From: Oxalobacteraceae bacterium | GTDB taxonomy: Bacteria; Pseudomonadota; Gammaproteobacteria; Burkholderiales; Burkholderiaceae_D | Assembly: GCA_021151485.1 (NCBI GenBank) | Contig: JAGKXB010000020.1 | Span: forward strand, 1 to 40,985 | DNA: 40,985 bases | Reading direction: 5' to 3' | Shown here: positions 27,100-33,347 of the stretch, one piece after another | Layout: each line of letters opens with the position of its first letter | Position numbering within the stretch: position 1 is the stretch's first letter | Translations under genes and position numbers: made by a program | Notes under the pieces: model-generated | What the model saw: the letters and a program-made list of their open reading frames with translations, nothing else | What the model was told of the DNA's origin: nothing | Databases searched by the model: none

Positions 27100-28376
27100 T
27101 ACAGCAACGTGTACAACACCGTTTTAGAACACTTCTGCGGGTCTGAAACAGCGTTTTCCAGATTCAAGTACAACCCTTTTCCTGCTGGAATTTTTATCCT
27201 TGTCGTTTGCTTGTCATTGAATGCCAACTGGGTTACGCCTGTTGCTGTTGTATACATTGATGTATGGTTTAAATAAACAACGTCCCCATCAACTGAACTT
27301 GTCGGGGCGCTTGCTTTGGCAATTAATGACAATTTACTAAAATGATTATTAACGTTTGCCTGCAATATTGACGTTTCGACCAATTCTAAATATGCGCCGT
27401 TTGGATTGGATGCAGGCGAAAAAATCACCTGCGCTGTGACTGCTGTGACGCTGGTATCTGCAAATGAATTTGTATATTGCACGGTATTCCCCGCGATGTT
27501 GAGTACTTGGGTTGTGTCAAGCGTGACGGGTATGCGTTGCGCTGGTGTGTTGTTGACGTTGACGCTGTTTGTAAACGTGCCGTCTAGCTTGAAAGTGTTG
27601 GCGGTGTTTGAGTCTTCAAATTCGCCAGAACCGATAATCACCGAACCATTAATGGGGCTGATTGAATCGTATGACCGGACGAACCAGCGCGAGGCTTTTT
27701 CAACGATGCGGAAGCGTTGGCCGGGCTTTAGGATGATTTCCGCGCCGTTTTCTGGTTTGACTAAAATGCGTGTGTCGCCTTCTGTGCTGGTGCCTGGCTT
27801 TTCAACGGATTTAATATATTTTGTTGCTTTTTGGCCTTCTTCAAGTTGTAATCCCCATACGTACACTAATGTGTTAAGCGGCAATAAAATACCACCGCCA
27901 ATTATTGTCCCTGCCGGATTCCATCCAGTCCCGCCAGCTGATGTAAATGTAAAACGAGTCGGGTTCGTTGTTATAGTTTGCGCGTCGCCTGTATAACTAT
28001 TAAAAACAGCATCTGATATACGCAAAGATGCCGTTGTTGAACCCGATGGAACCCAAATCCAAGCACTAAAAGTATAGGTTTTTCCAACATTACCGCCATT
28101 GCCGACTGAAACATTCTGCCCGAAATCTGACCAACTTGGACTGCTGGCAGTTTTTGTAATCGCATCGGCAGTTAATAGCCCATCGGGGGAAGCAGTCGCA
28201 TCAGGCGCTATGATTGATGGTGCACCGCCCCATGCCGCATTATCAAGCTGCTCAGAATATTTAAGTAAATTTTTCCTTACCCCATTTTCTCCCGACTCAT
28301 ACACAAACAAATCCGCGTCCACGCCGATGCTCGTTGCCGGTACGCTTCCGTTCAATGCTAATGGATAACTTTGCAT
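27099..28376 (-). CDS. Putative spike/receptor-binding protein with carbohydrate-binding-like domain
   Basis: A 425-residue, beta-rich, Thr/Ser/Asn-rich protein with few charged clusters and no membrane helix. Residues about 33-190 resemble the jelly-roll CBM-like domain found in many phage tail and fibre proteins (NLLKYSEQLDNAAWG, then YTFSAWIWVPSG, closing GLQLEEGQKATKYI). The rest is repeated beta-strands. In PM2 the spike P1 occupies the vertices and binds the host, so this is the best candidate. It lies between the stalk-like gene and the lysozyme. Confidence 0.65.
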   Translation of the reverse strand: MQSYPLALNGSVPATSIGVDADLFVYESGENGVRKNLLKYSEQLDNAAWGGAPSIIAPDATASPDGLLTADAITKTASSPSWSDFGQNVSVGNGGNVGKTYTFSAWIWVPSGSTTASLRISDAVFNSYTGDAQTITTNPTRFTFTSAGGTGWNPAGTIIGGGILLPLNTLVYVWGLQLEEGQKATKYIKSVEKPGTSTEGDTRILVKPENGAEIILKPGQRFRIVEKASRWFVRSYDSISPINGSVIIGSGEFEDSNTANTFKLDGTFTNSVNVNNTPAQRIPVTLDTTQVLNIAGNTVQYTNSFADTSVTAVTAQVIFSPASNPNGAYLELVETSILQANVNNHFSKLSLIAKASAPTSSVDGDVVYLNHTSMYTTATGVTQLAFNDKQTTRIKIPAGKGLYLNLENAVSDPQKCSKTVLYTLL

Positions 28377-28388
28377 ATATTTCCCTAA

Positions 28389-29012
28389 TTATTTGAGTGC
28401 GAATGCCACGCCAATTGCGCCTACAGCTACCAAAGCATAAGTAACCAACTTGGATGTGCCGTTATCTTTTGCTTCAGCAAAGGCCGCGCTGGTTTTGTCG
28501 ATTACGTCATTGGCCAGGCCCAACACTTTGGCGCTGTTTGTGAGTGCATTGGCGCTAGCAGATTTGGCCAGATCAAAAGCGCCTGCCACTGATTTTTGAT
28601 TGTTATCGCTGATGTATTTCAACGCGTCGATTGCGCCATTGATGGAATCGCCCGTTATATCTAGGGCCTTTGTCGTCATCGTTCCTAGCGTTGAAAGCGA
28701 ACTGCCGACGCTTCCATAATCAGTTACCGTTACTGAACGGTTGCTGTTGTCCAAAAACTCGGTAATGCTAGATGTTGAGCGGTTGCTACTATCGCTGAAG
28801 TTTGTGGTGCTCGATGTGCTGCGGTCTACTACGTTGTTATCGCCGGTTAAGCTGACGGCTGCATCTGATGCAACCGAACGCCTATCGACGCTTAGCGCGT
28901 TATTGGTTGTGTTGTTGGTCGTTGATGTGCTGGAATCGCTTTTTGAGTCGCCGCCAAAATACATGGGCATGAACCCACAGCATAGCCACTTCTTCCAAAA
29001 TTTTAATATCAT
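28389..29012 (-). CDS. Ser/Thr/Asn-rich repeat protein with C-terminal helix, possible stalk
   Basis: A 207-residue protein. Residues about 25-110 are almost free of hydrophobic core and contain degenerate 14-16-residue repeats (RSTSSTTNFSDSSN, RSTSSITEFLDNSN, RSVTVTDYGS), as in trimeric fibrous stalks. Residues about 110-185 are helical and Ala/Asn/Asp-rich. A final membrane helix (VTYALVAVGAIGVAFALK) ends the protein. This layout suits a membrane-rooted spike or stalk. It overlaps the upstream gene by ATGA. Internal Met15 or Met17 are alternative starts. Confidence 0.6.
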   Translation of the reverse strand: MILKFWKKWLCCGFMPMYFGGDSKSDSSTSTTNNTTNNALSVDRRSVASDAAVSLTGDNNVVDRSTSSTTNFSDSSNRSTSSITEFLDNSNRSVTVTDYGSVGSSLSTLGTMTTKALDITGDSINGAIDALKYISDNNQKSVAGAFDLAKSASANALTNSAKVLGLANDVIDKTSAAFAEAKDNGTSKLVTYALVAVGAIGVAFALK

Positions 29013-29407
29013 GGCTGTATGCGCTTTCTTAAAAAATACACTTCGTGTTTTTTCTCTGTGATTTCATAACCTGCTTTGAGCGCTTTTTTTACTAGCCCTG
29101 GGCGTTCAGTTCTGAATCCAACATAAGTAAATTCTTTTGCCTGCAATTCGATTAATTGAAACATCGCCTTGCTTAAATCAAATGCCGCCCTGCCCCCTGC
29201 TGCCAATACCCACAATAAGGCATCATAGGCAGCCAAGACATACGCGCCGACGGCTTCCCCGCTGGACGCAATGACTTTGTATGTTTGCCCTTGCTTGATC
29301 ATGTCTTCTAGGTCAAAAAGGTTGTGCTTGTCCGTTTTGGTTGATTTGATTTCATCCAAAAAATGCCGTACTTCTGACGGGTTGCATAACATTGATTTGA
29401 CGATCAT
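29009..29407 (-). CDS. Phage protein with GNAT-like fold (132 aa)
   Basis: Soluble protein whose layout recalls an N-acetyltransferase: EVRHFLDEI helix, strand YKVIASSGEAVGAYVL, long helix, then FTYVGFRTERPGLVKKALKAGYEI resembling the acetyl-CoA loop and last helix, and a final strand KKHEVYFLRKR. No confident catalytic residue is visible, so it may be a structural relic. It sits among virion genes and overlaps both neighbours by four bases. Confidence 0.55.
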   Translation of the reverse strand: MIVKSMLCNPSEVRHFLDEIKSTKTDKHNLFDLEDMIKQGQTYKVIASSGEAVGAYVLAAYDALLWVLAAGGRAAFDLSKAMFQLIELQAKEFTYVGFRTERPGLVKKALKAGYEITEKKHEVYFLRKRIQP

Positions 29408-29688
29408 TTTTTCATCAATAAAAATACGACGGCTGTTCCTGCAATCAGAATTACAGGGTCAATTCCTGCAAATAAGCTGGCCAGACTGCCCCCGCCTGCT
29501 GGCGTTTGCTGTGTCTGGTTTGCATCTTTGTTGCCTGTTGCGCTGATTGTTGATCCTGCACTGTTTTGATTGATTACCCATCCTGAGTTATCGAAATTAA
29601 ACGGGTTAGAAATTGGCGTTTGTATGCCTGCATTGGATGACGACCCCGAAGGGCCACCACCCGCTGCAGAAAATGACGGAAATTCCAT
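29404..29688 (-). CDS. Small virion-type protein with C-terminal membrane helix (94 aa)
   Basis: Residues 1-70 are Gly/Ser/Asn/Gln-rich and probably disordered; residues about 75-92 (PVILIAGTAVVFLLMKK) form a single membrane helix with a Lys-Lys stop-transfer end. This fits a tail-anchored protein of the viral membrane. It follows the upstream gene by two bases and overlaps the next by ATGA. Confidence 0.6.
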   Translation of the reverse strand: MEFPSFSAAGGGPSGSSSNAGIQTPISNPFNFDNSGWVINQNSAGSTISATGNKDANQTQQTPAGGGSLASLFAGIDPVILIAGTAVVFLLMKK

Positions 29689-29690
29689 GT

Positions 29691-29969
29691 TTAACTCATT
29701 AGAAAGAATGCAAGGATGCAGACCAGCAAAATATTTTTGCTTTGGTCTGAATTGGCCGTCATTTTTGCATTGCTAACCAATTGACCATCCGCGAACTTTT
29801 CACCAACACTGGCCGAGATTGCCGCCTGTGCAGCGCCTCGAATACCGTAGGCTAATATAGCGTTCCAGTCTTTTGGGTCGCTGGCATTAGCCGAATTAAG
29901 CATGTCGGCTGAAATTGCCGACCTGCATTGCCCAGTACCGAAAATGGCCACATTTTGATAATCATCCAT
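29691..29969 (-). CDS. Small virion-type protein with C-terminal membrane helix (92 aa)
   Basis: A soluble N-terminal region (MDDYQNVAIFGTGQCRSAI...) with an Ala-rich helix (YGIRGAAQAAISASVG), ending in a hydrophobic helix NILLVCILAFFLMS. AAAGG lies 7 bases before the ATG. Position directly downstream of the capsid gene suggests a capsid-to-membrane linking protein, as PM2 has between its capsid and lipid core. Inferred from location only. Confidence 0.6.
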   Translation of the reverse strand: MDDYQNVAIFGTGQCRSAISADMLNSANASDPKDWNAILAYGIRGAAQAAISASVGEKFADGQLVSNAKMTANSDQSKNILLVCILAFFLMS

Positions 29970-29992
29970 TTTTTACCTTTACCTTGGACTGG

Positions 29993-30841
29993 TTACAGGT
30001 TGGTTGGCGTATCTAGCACTTCCGCGATGCAATTGATTGTGCCACCGCCTGAATCTGTCAAAAATGTATTGAATTCAAACGTGTCATACACTTGGCCAGA
30101 TTGCGTATTGCGAATAGTGGCGACATGGGCATCATGATTATCATCAATGATGAAATCGACTACATACAAGTTTGCTTGCGGCACTTTCTTAAATTGCGAT
30201 TGATCAAAACGGTTGTCTAAGTCCATTTGATCGAACATGACTAAGCCATTTTTCTTGACTTCTACCCGGCTGACATTGCCGTTGGTGGTTGATGTGTAGT
30301 TTGTGCCGGTGTAGAACAACCATGCCCGTTTTACTAATGCGCCACGGAATGACAAGGGCAAAGTAAATTTTCCTGCCGATGCCTGGGCAAAGCTGTAAGA
30401 CATGTACTTAAGAACCCATGGATTGCCTTGGCGTTGCTCAAAGTAACCGATGCCGGAAATGGCTGGCGCTACTGCGCTGGAATTGATGTACAACTCAATG
30501 AACACTTCGCCGACCGGCAACAGTGTCATCAAATCCAAACCGCCTACCTCTTTTACTGGGAAAATCGCTTGCGTGCGTTCTGTGAAATCAAGCAACAAAT
30601 ATTTGAGGTTGTCCGCGCCGTTTTTGTAATTATTGATCGCGTTCAATTGTGCATATGTCAAATCCCAAATGACGCGCGGGCCGACTTTGACTCGAACACG
30701 ATCAATTTTTGTTTTATCAAAGGTGGTGCCAGAAAGCGCCAGCTTGACGCCAACGAGTGTAAATTCTTCGGCTGGAATACGAATAGTTGCGATTGAGCCA
30801 GCGGCAACGCCAACGGGTTGTTGTAATGGTTTATTAAACAT
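29993..30841 (-). CDS. Major capsid protein, double jelly-roll, PM2 P2-like
   Basis: A 282-residue protein close in length to PM2 P2 (about 269). The match I recognise is architectural and local: VAAGSIATIRIP near residue 12, then KIDRVRVKVGPRVIWDLTYAQLNAI, then a second half beginning PWVLKYMSYSFAQ after a linker near residue 140, and VSRVEVKKNGLVMFDQM later. These parallel PM2 P2 blocks (VAAGNSCSIKLP, IKNVRVELDGRLL, PSWLTMRRNFF, VDAVEFQIDG) in the same order. Two beta-rich halves fit two jelly rolls per subunit. It forms the icosahedral shell around an internal membrane. Structure prediction would be decisive. Confidence 0.85.
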   Translation of the reverse strand: MFNKPLQQPVGVAAGSIATIRIPAEEFTLVGVKLALSGTTFDKTKIDRVRVKVGPRVIWDLTYAQLNAINNYKNGADNLKYLLLDFTERTQAIFPVKEVGGLDLMTLLPVGEVFIELYINSSAVAPAISGIGYFEQRQGNPWVLKYMSYSFAQASAGKFTLPLSFRGALVKRAWLFYTGTNYTSTTNGNVSRVEVKKNGLVMFDQMDLDNRFDQSQFKKVPQANLYVVDFIIDDNHDAHVATIRNTQSGQVYDTFEFNTFLTDSGGGTINCIAEVLDTPTNL

Positions 30842-30845
30842 GTTC

Positions 30846-30962
30846 TTATTGTCCGTTCAATGCTGTTTGCACTAAGTTGCGCGTAATTGAGATTTGATTC
30901 AGTCCCCAAATTGCGGCCAGTGTTAAGACTGTTGTTTTCAATATTGTTTTTACATCGCCCAT
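30846..30962 (-). CDS. Tiny membrane protein (38 aa) next to capsid gene
   Basis: Starts MGDVKTILKTTVLTLAAIWG, with one helix at about residues 7-22 and a polar end. AAGGGG 5 bases before the ATG is a good ribosome binding site. First of three tiny one-helix genes between the capsid gene and the ATPase. PM2 virions contain several such small membrane proteins; no specific homologue recognised. Confidence 0.6.
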   Translation of the reverse strand: MGDVKTILKTTVLTLAAIWGLNQISITRNLVQTALNGQ

Positions 30963-30972
30963 TTGCTGCCCC

Positions 30973-31083
30973 TTAGGATGGTAAGAAATTGTCCAGCGGG
31001 TTAGCTGGCAATTGGTTGTTGATAAACTTCGCTACGGCTACTACTGCCAAAATAAAGATTGCTTGTTTCACATAAGCATTCAT
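30973..31083 (-). CDS. Tiny membrane protein (36 aa)
   Basis: Starts MNAYVKQAIFILAVVAVAKF, with a membrane helix at about residues 8-20 and a Pro/Asn-rich end. AAGGAA 6 bases before the ATG supports translation. Probably a virion membrane component. Confidence 0.6.
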   Translation of the reverse strand: MNAYVKQAIFILAVVAVAKFINNQLPANPLDNFLPS

Positions 31084-31093
31084 TTGCTTTTCC

Positions 31094-31225
31094 TTAAGTG
31101 TTGGATTCTTTGACTAATTTCTTCAACTCTGGGATACGCGAAACAATGAACGCTGAAATGATGATTGCGCACAAAGTGGCGATCGTTTCTTGGCTCAGTT
31201 TTTCGAGAGAGGGAAGATATTTCAT
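31094..31225 (-). CDS. Tiny membrane protein (43 aa)
   Basis: Amphipathic N-terminus MKYLPSLEKLSQETI, a central helix ATLCAIIISAFIV at about residues 16-28, and a basic/acidic tail PELKKLVKESNT. GACGGA immediately ahead serves as ribosome binding site. First gene after the hairpin following the ATPase. Confidence 0.6.
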   Translation of the reverse strand: MKYLPSLEKLSQETIATLCAIIISAFIVSRIPELKKLVKESNT

Positions 31226-31270
31226 TCCGTCAATTTAACCGCTGACAATGCTAAAAAATAGAGTCCGTGC

Positions 31271-31302
31271 CGCCCGTACATCTACGCCTACCCGTACGGG
31301 CG
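31271..31302 (-). other. Hairpin between ATPase and structural genes
   Basis: CGCCCGTAC (31271-31279) pairs perfectly with GTACGGGCG (31294-31302), 14-base loop containing the 10-mer CTACGCCTAC. It begins 2 bases after the ATPase stop on the minus strand. A T-run follows only about 11 bases after the stem, so it is a leaky terminator/attenuator, mRNA 3'-end stabiliser or replication-origin candidate. Confidence 0.5.
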
Positions 31303-31304
31303 AA

Positions 31305-32015
31305 TTAATATATTTTTGTCGTCTTTTTGCTTCTGATTTCTGTGGTTTTTTCATCACGTGAAGCAATTTCATGCTGGCGCACGCGTCCAGTAATTGCTAC
31401 TTCGCCCTTAAAAAGCTTGCGGCCATCCCTTTGCCATTCTATGAAATGCAGGTCTGGTAAGTCTCTGATCATGTCCGGGTTAATGTCCATTTTTCTGGCT
31501 ACGGCCTTGCGGTGTGGCTCTTCTCCCAAGAATCCGCAATGCACCAGCGTGGCATTCGATAGAAATGATTTATCTATTTGCGCCGGGAATTGCGAGCAAC
31601 CAATCACATGCACGCCTTCATGGCGGCCAGAATTGCACATACGCCGCCAAAGCGGTGGCGCATAGCTGGCGGTGGTGAAGTTGCTTAGTTCTTCGACCAA
31701 AAACACGCAATTACGCGACGCATAGGCGAGTTGGCACGCCAAATCAAACACTTTGGCAAAGTGGTCAACCGTGCATGACTTCGGGAACACGTAGCGCACT
31801 TTGTATGAACCATGTGCCCCTGCTTGCGCCACAATCTGCGCCATGGCCTTGGCGCTGGTAACTGGCTGGGCAAATGCGCCGTACTCGTCTTGCGGGTCGA
31901 GTATCAAAATTCGATTAGGCTTGAGACTTTTAAGTTGCGCCTTTGTCCACAAGCCTTTGCCGGTACCGGACTGACCAAGCACGGCCTCAATACGGGCTTT
32001 ATTTTCAACTGCCAT
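31305..32015 (-). CDS. Genome-packaging ATPase (FtsK/HerA, A32-like; PM2 P9-type)
   Basis: A 236-residue P-loop ATPase. Walker A is GQSGTGKG at residues 14-21, Walker B NCVFLVEELSNF, and the downstream GCSQFPAQID is the conserved motif III-type segment of A32/FtsK-HerA viral packaging ATPases. RILILDPQDEYG follows the P-loop as in that family. It would translocate DNA into preformed shells. The residue after the P-loop lysine is Gly rather than Ser/Thr, which is unusual. A Lys/Arg-rich tail (EIRSKKTTKIY) follows. The start overlaps the upstream gene by 11 bases. Confidence 0.85.
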   Translation of the reverse strand: MAVENKARIEAVLGQSGTGKGLWTKAQLKSLKPNRILILDPQDEYGAFAQPVTSAKAMAQIVAQAGAHGSYKVRYVFPKSCTVDHFAKVFDLACQLAYASRNCVFLVEELSNFTTASYAPPLWRRMCNSGRHEGVHVIGCSQFPAQIDKSFLSNATLVHCGFLGEEPHRKAVARKMDINPDMIRDLPDLHFIEWQRDGRKLFKGEVAITGRVRQHEIASRDEKTTEIRSKKTTKIY

Positions 32016-32430
32016 TTTTCTCGGTCTTTTCTTGTTCTATTTTGTCTACTTTGGCGGCTTCTTTTCTTGCTCGATAGGCCAAGATAGCCGGGGCGGCAAA
32101 TCCAAAACCAGCAACCGCTAGCCCAATTTCTGGCGCTAGCGTATTGCCAGACCAGCCGTATTTTTCAGCCACCGGCACGAATGCCCGCGCCAATTCCATG
32201 CATCGGCTATCGGTATAGCTTTCTGCTGTTTCAGGCATGATGGTTTTGGCGACCATGGCAATAATGGCCGGAATAAATAACCACTCCATGGCCGCCGCAT
32301 CAGGGTCGACTTGTACTATTTGCCCGCGTTGGTCTAGTTGCCCATTGGCGGCTGCTTCTGCATGCGCTGCTTCGCTGTTGTCTATACCGGCCCCGGCATT
32401 GATCAATGCGACCATTTCCTTTTCATCCAT
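32005..32430 (-). CDS. Phage membrane protein (141 aa), two helices
   Basis: An acidic, Ala-rich N-terminus (MDEKEMVALINAGAGIDNSE), a membrane helix around residues 48-65 (EWLFIPAIIAMVAKTIM), a soluble stretch with MELARAFVPVAEKYGW, a second helix near 107-121 (IGLAVAGFGFAAPAILAY) and a Lys/Glu-rich end. I start at ATG 32430 because GGGGGTG lies just ahead and this start overlaps the upstream stop by 8 bases; 32451 is an alternative. Its place before the ATPase suggests a membrane protein at the packaging vertex. Confidence 0.6.
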   Translation of the reverse strand: MDEKEMVALINAGAGIDNSEAAHAEAAANGQLDQRGQIVQVDPDAAAMEWLFIPAIIAMVAKTIMPETAESYTDSRCMELARAFVPVAEKYGWSGNTLAPEIGLAVAGFGFAAPAILAYRARKEAAKVDKIEQEKTEKNGS

Positions 32431-32743
32431 TGGCACCCCCGAATAATCCAAATATGCCTAGCGGTGCACTAGGTTTAGGTGCGGGTGTATCCGTAGGCGT
32501 AGGGTTAGCCTCCCCTGTAGGCGTGCCTACGTGGGATGCGTCGATTTTTTCAGGTCTTGTGATGGCTGCCAGTGCTTTTGCTTGCGCCTCTGTTTTGGTA
32601 TGGCCCATATAGGTACAGGCTGGGCAATACACGTATGGATAAGCGGTTTTCCCCGCTTCTTTGTCAGTTTTGATTTTGACGTGCGCGGCATCGTGTCCGC
32701 ATCGAATCGGGCAAACTGTGCGCCCTAAAATTTTACTTGCCAT
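32423..32743 (-). CDS. Small zinc-ribbon-like phage protein (106 aa)
   Basis: Residues 1-60 contain Cys11, Cys15, His17, His21, and a CPAC pair in YVYCPACTYMGHTKT, likely binding one zinc. Residues 70-92 form a Thr/Pro linker, then a Gly/Phe-rich end GIFGLFGGANG. AGGGGC precedes the ATG. Could be a DNA-binding or replication/packaging accessory. Confidence 0.6.
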   Translation of the reverse strand: MASKILGRTVCPIRCGHDAAHVKIKTDKEAGKTAYPYVYCPACTYMGHTKTEAQAKALAAITRPEKIDASHVGTPTGEANPTPTDTPAPKPSAPLGIFGLFGGANG

Positions 32744-32757
32744 TTAATGCCCCTATT

Positions 32758-32812
32758 GCCGCGCTCGGTAAAGCGCGGCTAGTTGGTGGATTACGCCGCC
32801 TTGTGGGCGGTG
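32758..32812 (-). other. Pair of tandem hairpins in the phage operon
   Basis: GCCGCGCT/AGCGCGGC (32758-32765 with 32772-32779, 6-base loop) and a 7-bp stem CGCCGCC/GGCGGTG with one wobble (32794-32800 with 32806-32812). They fill the only sizeable non-coding gap (32744-32829) in the leftward operon. A mRNA processing/stability element or part of a replication origin is possible; no T-run follows, so it is not a classical terminator. Confidence 0.5.
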
Positions 32813-32829
32813 CTTGCCTGATACTTTTT

Positions 32830-33195
32830 TTAAGCTGCTATTGCTTCCTCATGCGCAGCAATCACGGCTTTTGCTTCTTGTACTTGTTCGGCTGTTGGCG
32901 CTGTTGATTGTGTGCCAGATAAGCTGGCAATCGCTTGCAACACGATCAAATCCGACTGCTCTACTTCATGCGTGACTTTATTTAATACACTGTCTAGCAA
33001 TTCGTTTAAGTCTTCTTTTTTGACCATCTCTTGCACGATGGTAGCGACTGGCTCGACTTGTAATTGATAGGTTTCTATTACGTCAATCAATTCGTTTTTT
33101 GCATTAAAAAATACCGCCTGACCTTCCCCTCTGATACGTTCCTCATCCTGCAATTTTTGCAGTTGCTCCAAAATCCACTTTAAACGCTCTAACAT
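32830..33195 (-). CDS. Helical phage protein of unknown function (121 aa)
   Basis: Almost wholly helical and acidic: MLERLKWILEQLQKLQDEER opens a coiled coil, a beta-like GQAVFFNAKNELIDVIETY follows, then VKKEDLNELLDSVLNKVTHEVEQSD and an Ala/Glu tail. No membrane helix. Located just after the replication gene; no family recognised. Confidence 0.55.
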   Translation of the reverse strand: MLERLKWILEQLQKLQDEERIRGEGQAVFFNAKNELIDVIETYQLQVEPVATIVQEMVKKEDLNELLDSVLNKVTHEVEQSDLIVLQAIASLSGTQSTAPTAEQVQEAKAVIAAHEEAIAA

Positions 33196-33197
33196 TT

Positions 33198-33347
33198 TTA
33201 CTTCCTTTCTTTTAATTGATTAATCTCAGCCCGTAAGCTGTCTATTTCCTGCGCCATGTCCAAAAGAACATTCTTAAAGCCAGGCGGCAAATATGCCGCA
33301 GCCAACGCTCCCAATTGCGAAAGCGATCTTTTCATTTTTTCAAGCAT
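33198..33347 (-). CDS. Small helical phage protein (49 aa)
   Basis: Starts MLEKMKRSLSQLGALAAAYL and ends in a coiled-coil EIDSLRAEINQLKERK. AAGGAA is 7 bases before ATG 33347, which overlaps the replication gene's end by 8 bases, so I prefer this start over longer in-frame ones lying inside that gene. The N-terminal part could sit on a membrane. Function unknown. Confidence 0.55.
   Translation of the reverse strand: MLEKMKRSLSQLGALAAAYLPPGFKNVLLDMAQEIDSLRAEINQLKERK

Noticed and set aside
31271..31302. Canonical Rho-independent terminator after the ATPase gene
   Set aside because: The T-run is about 11 bases beyond the stem; kept as a hairpin of unknown role.
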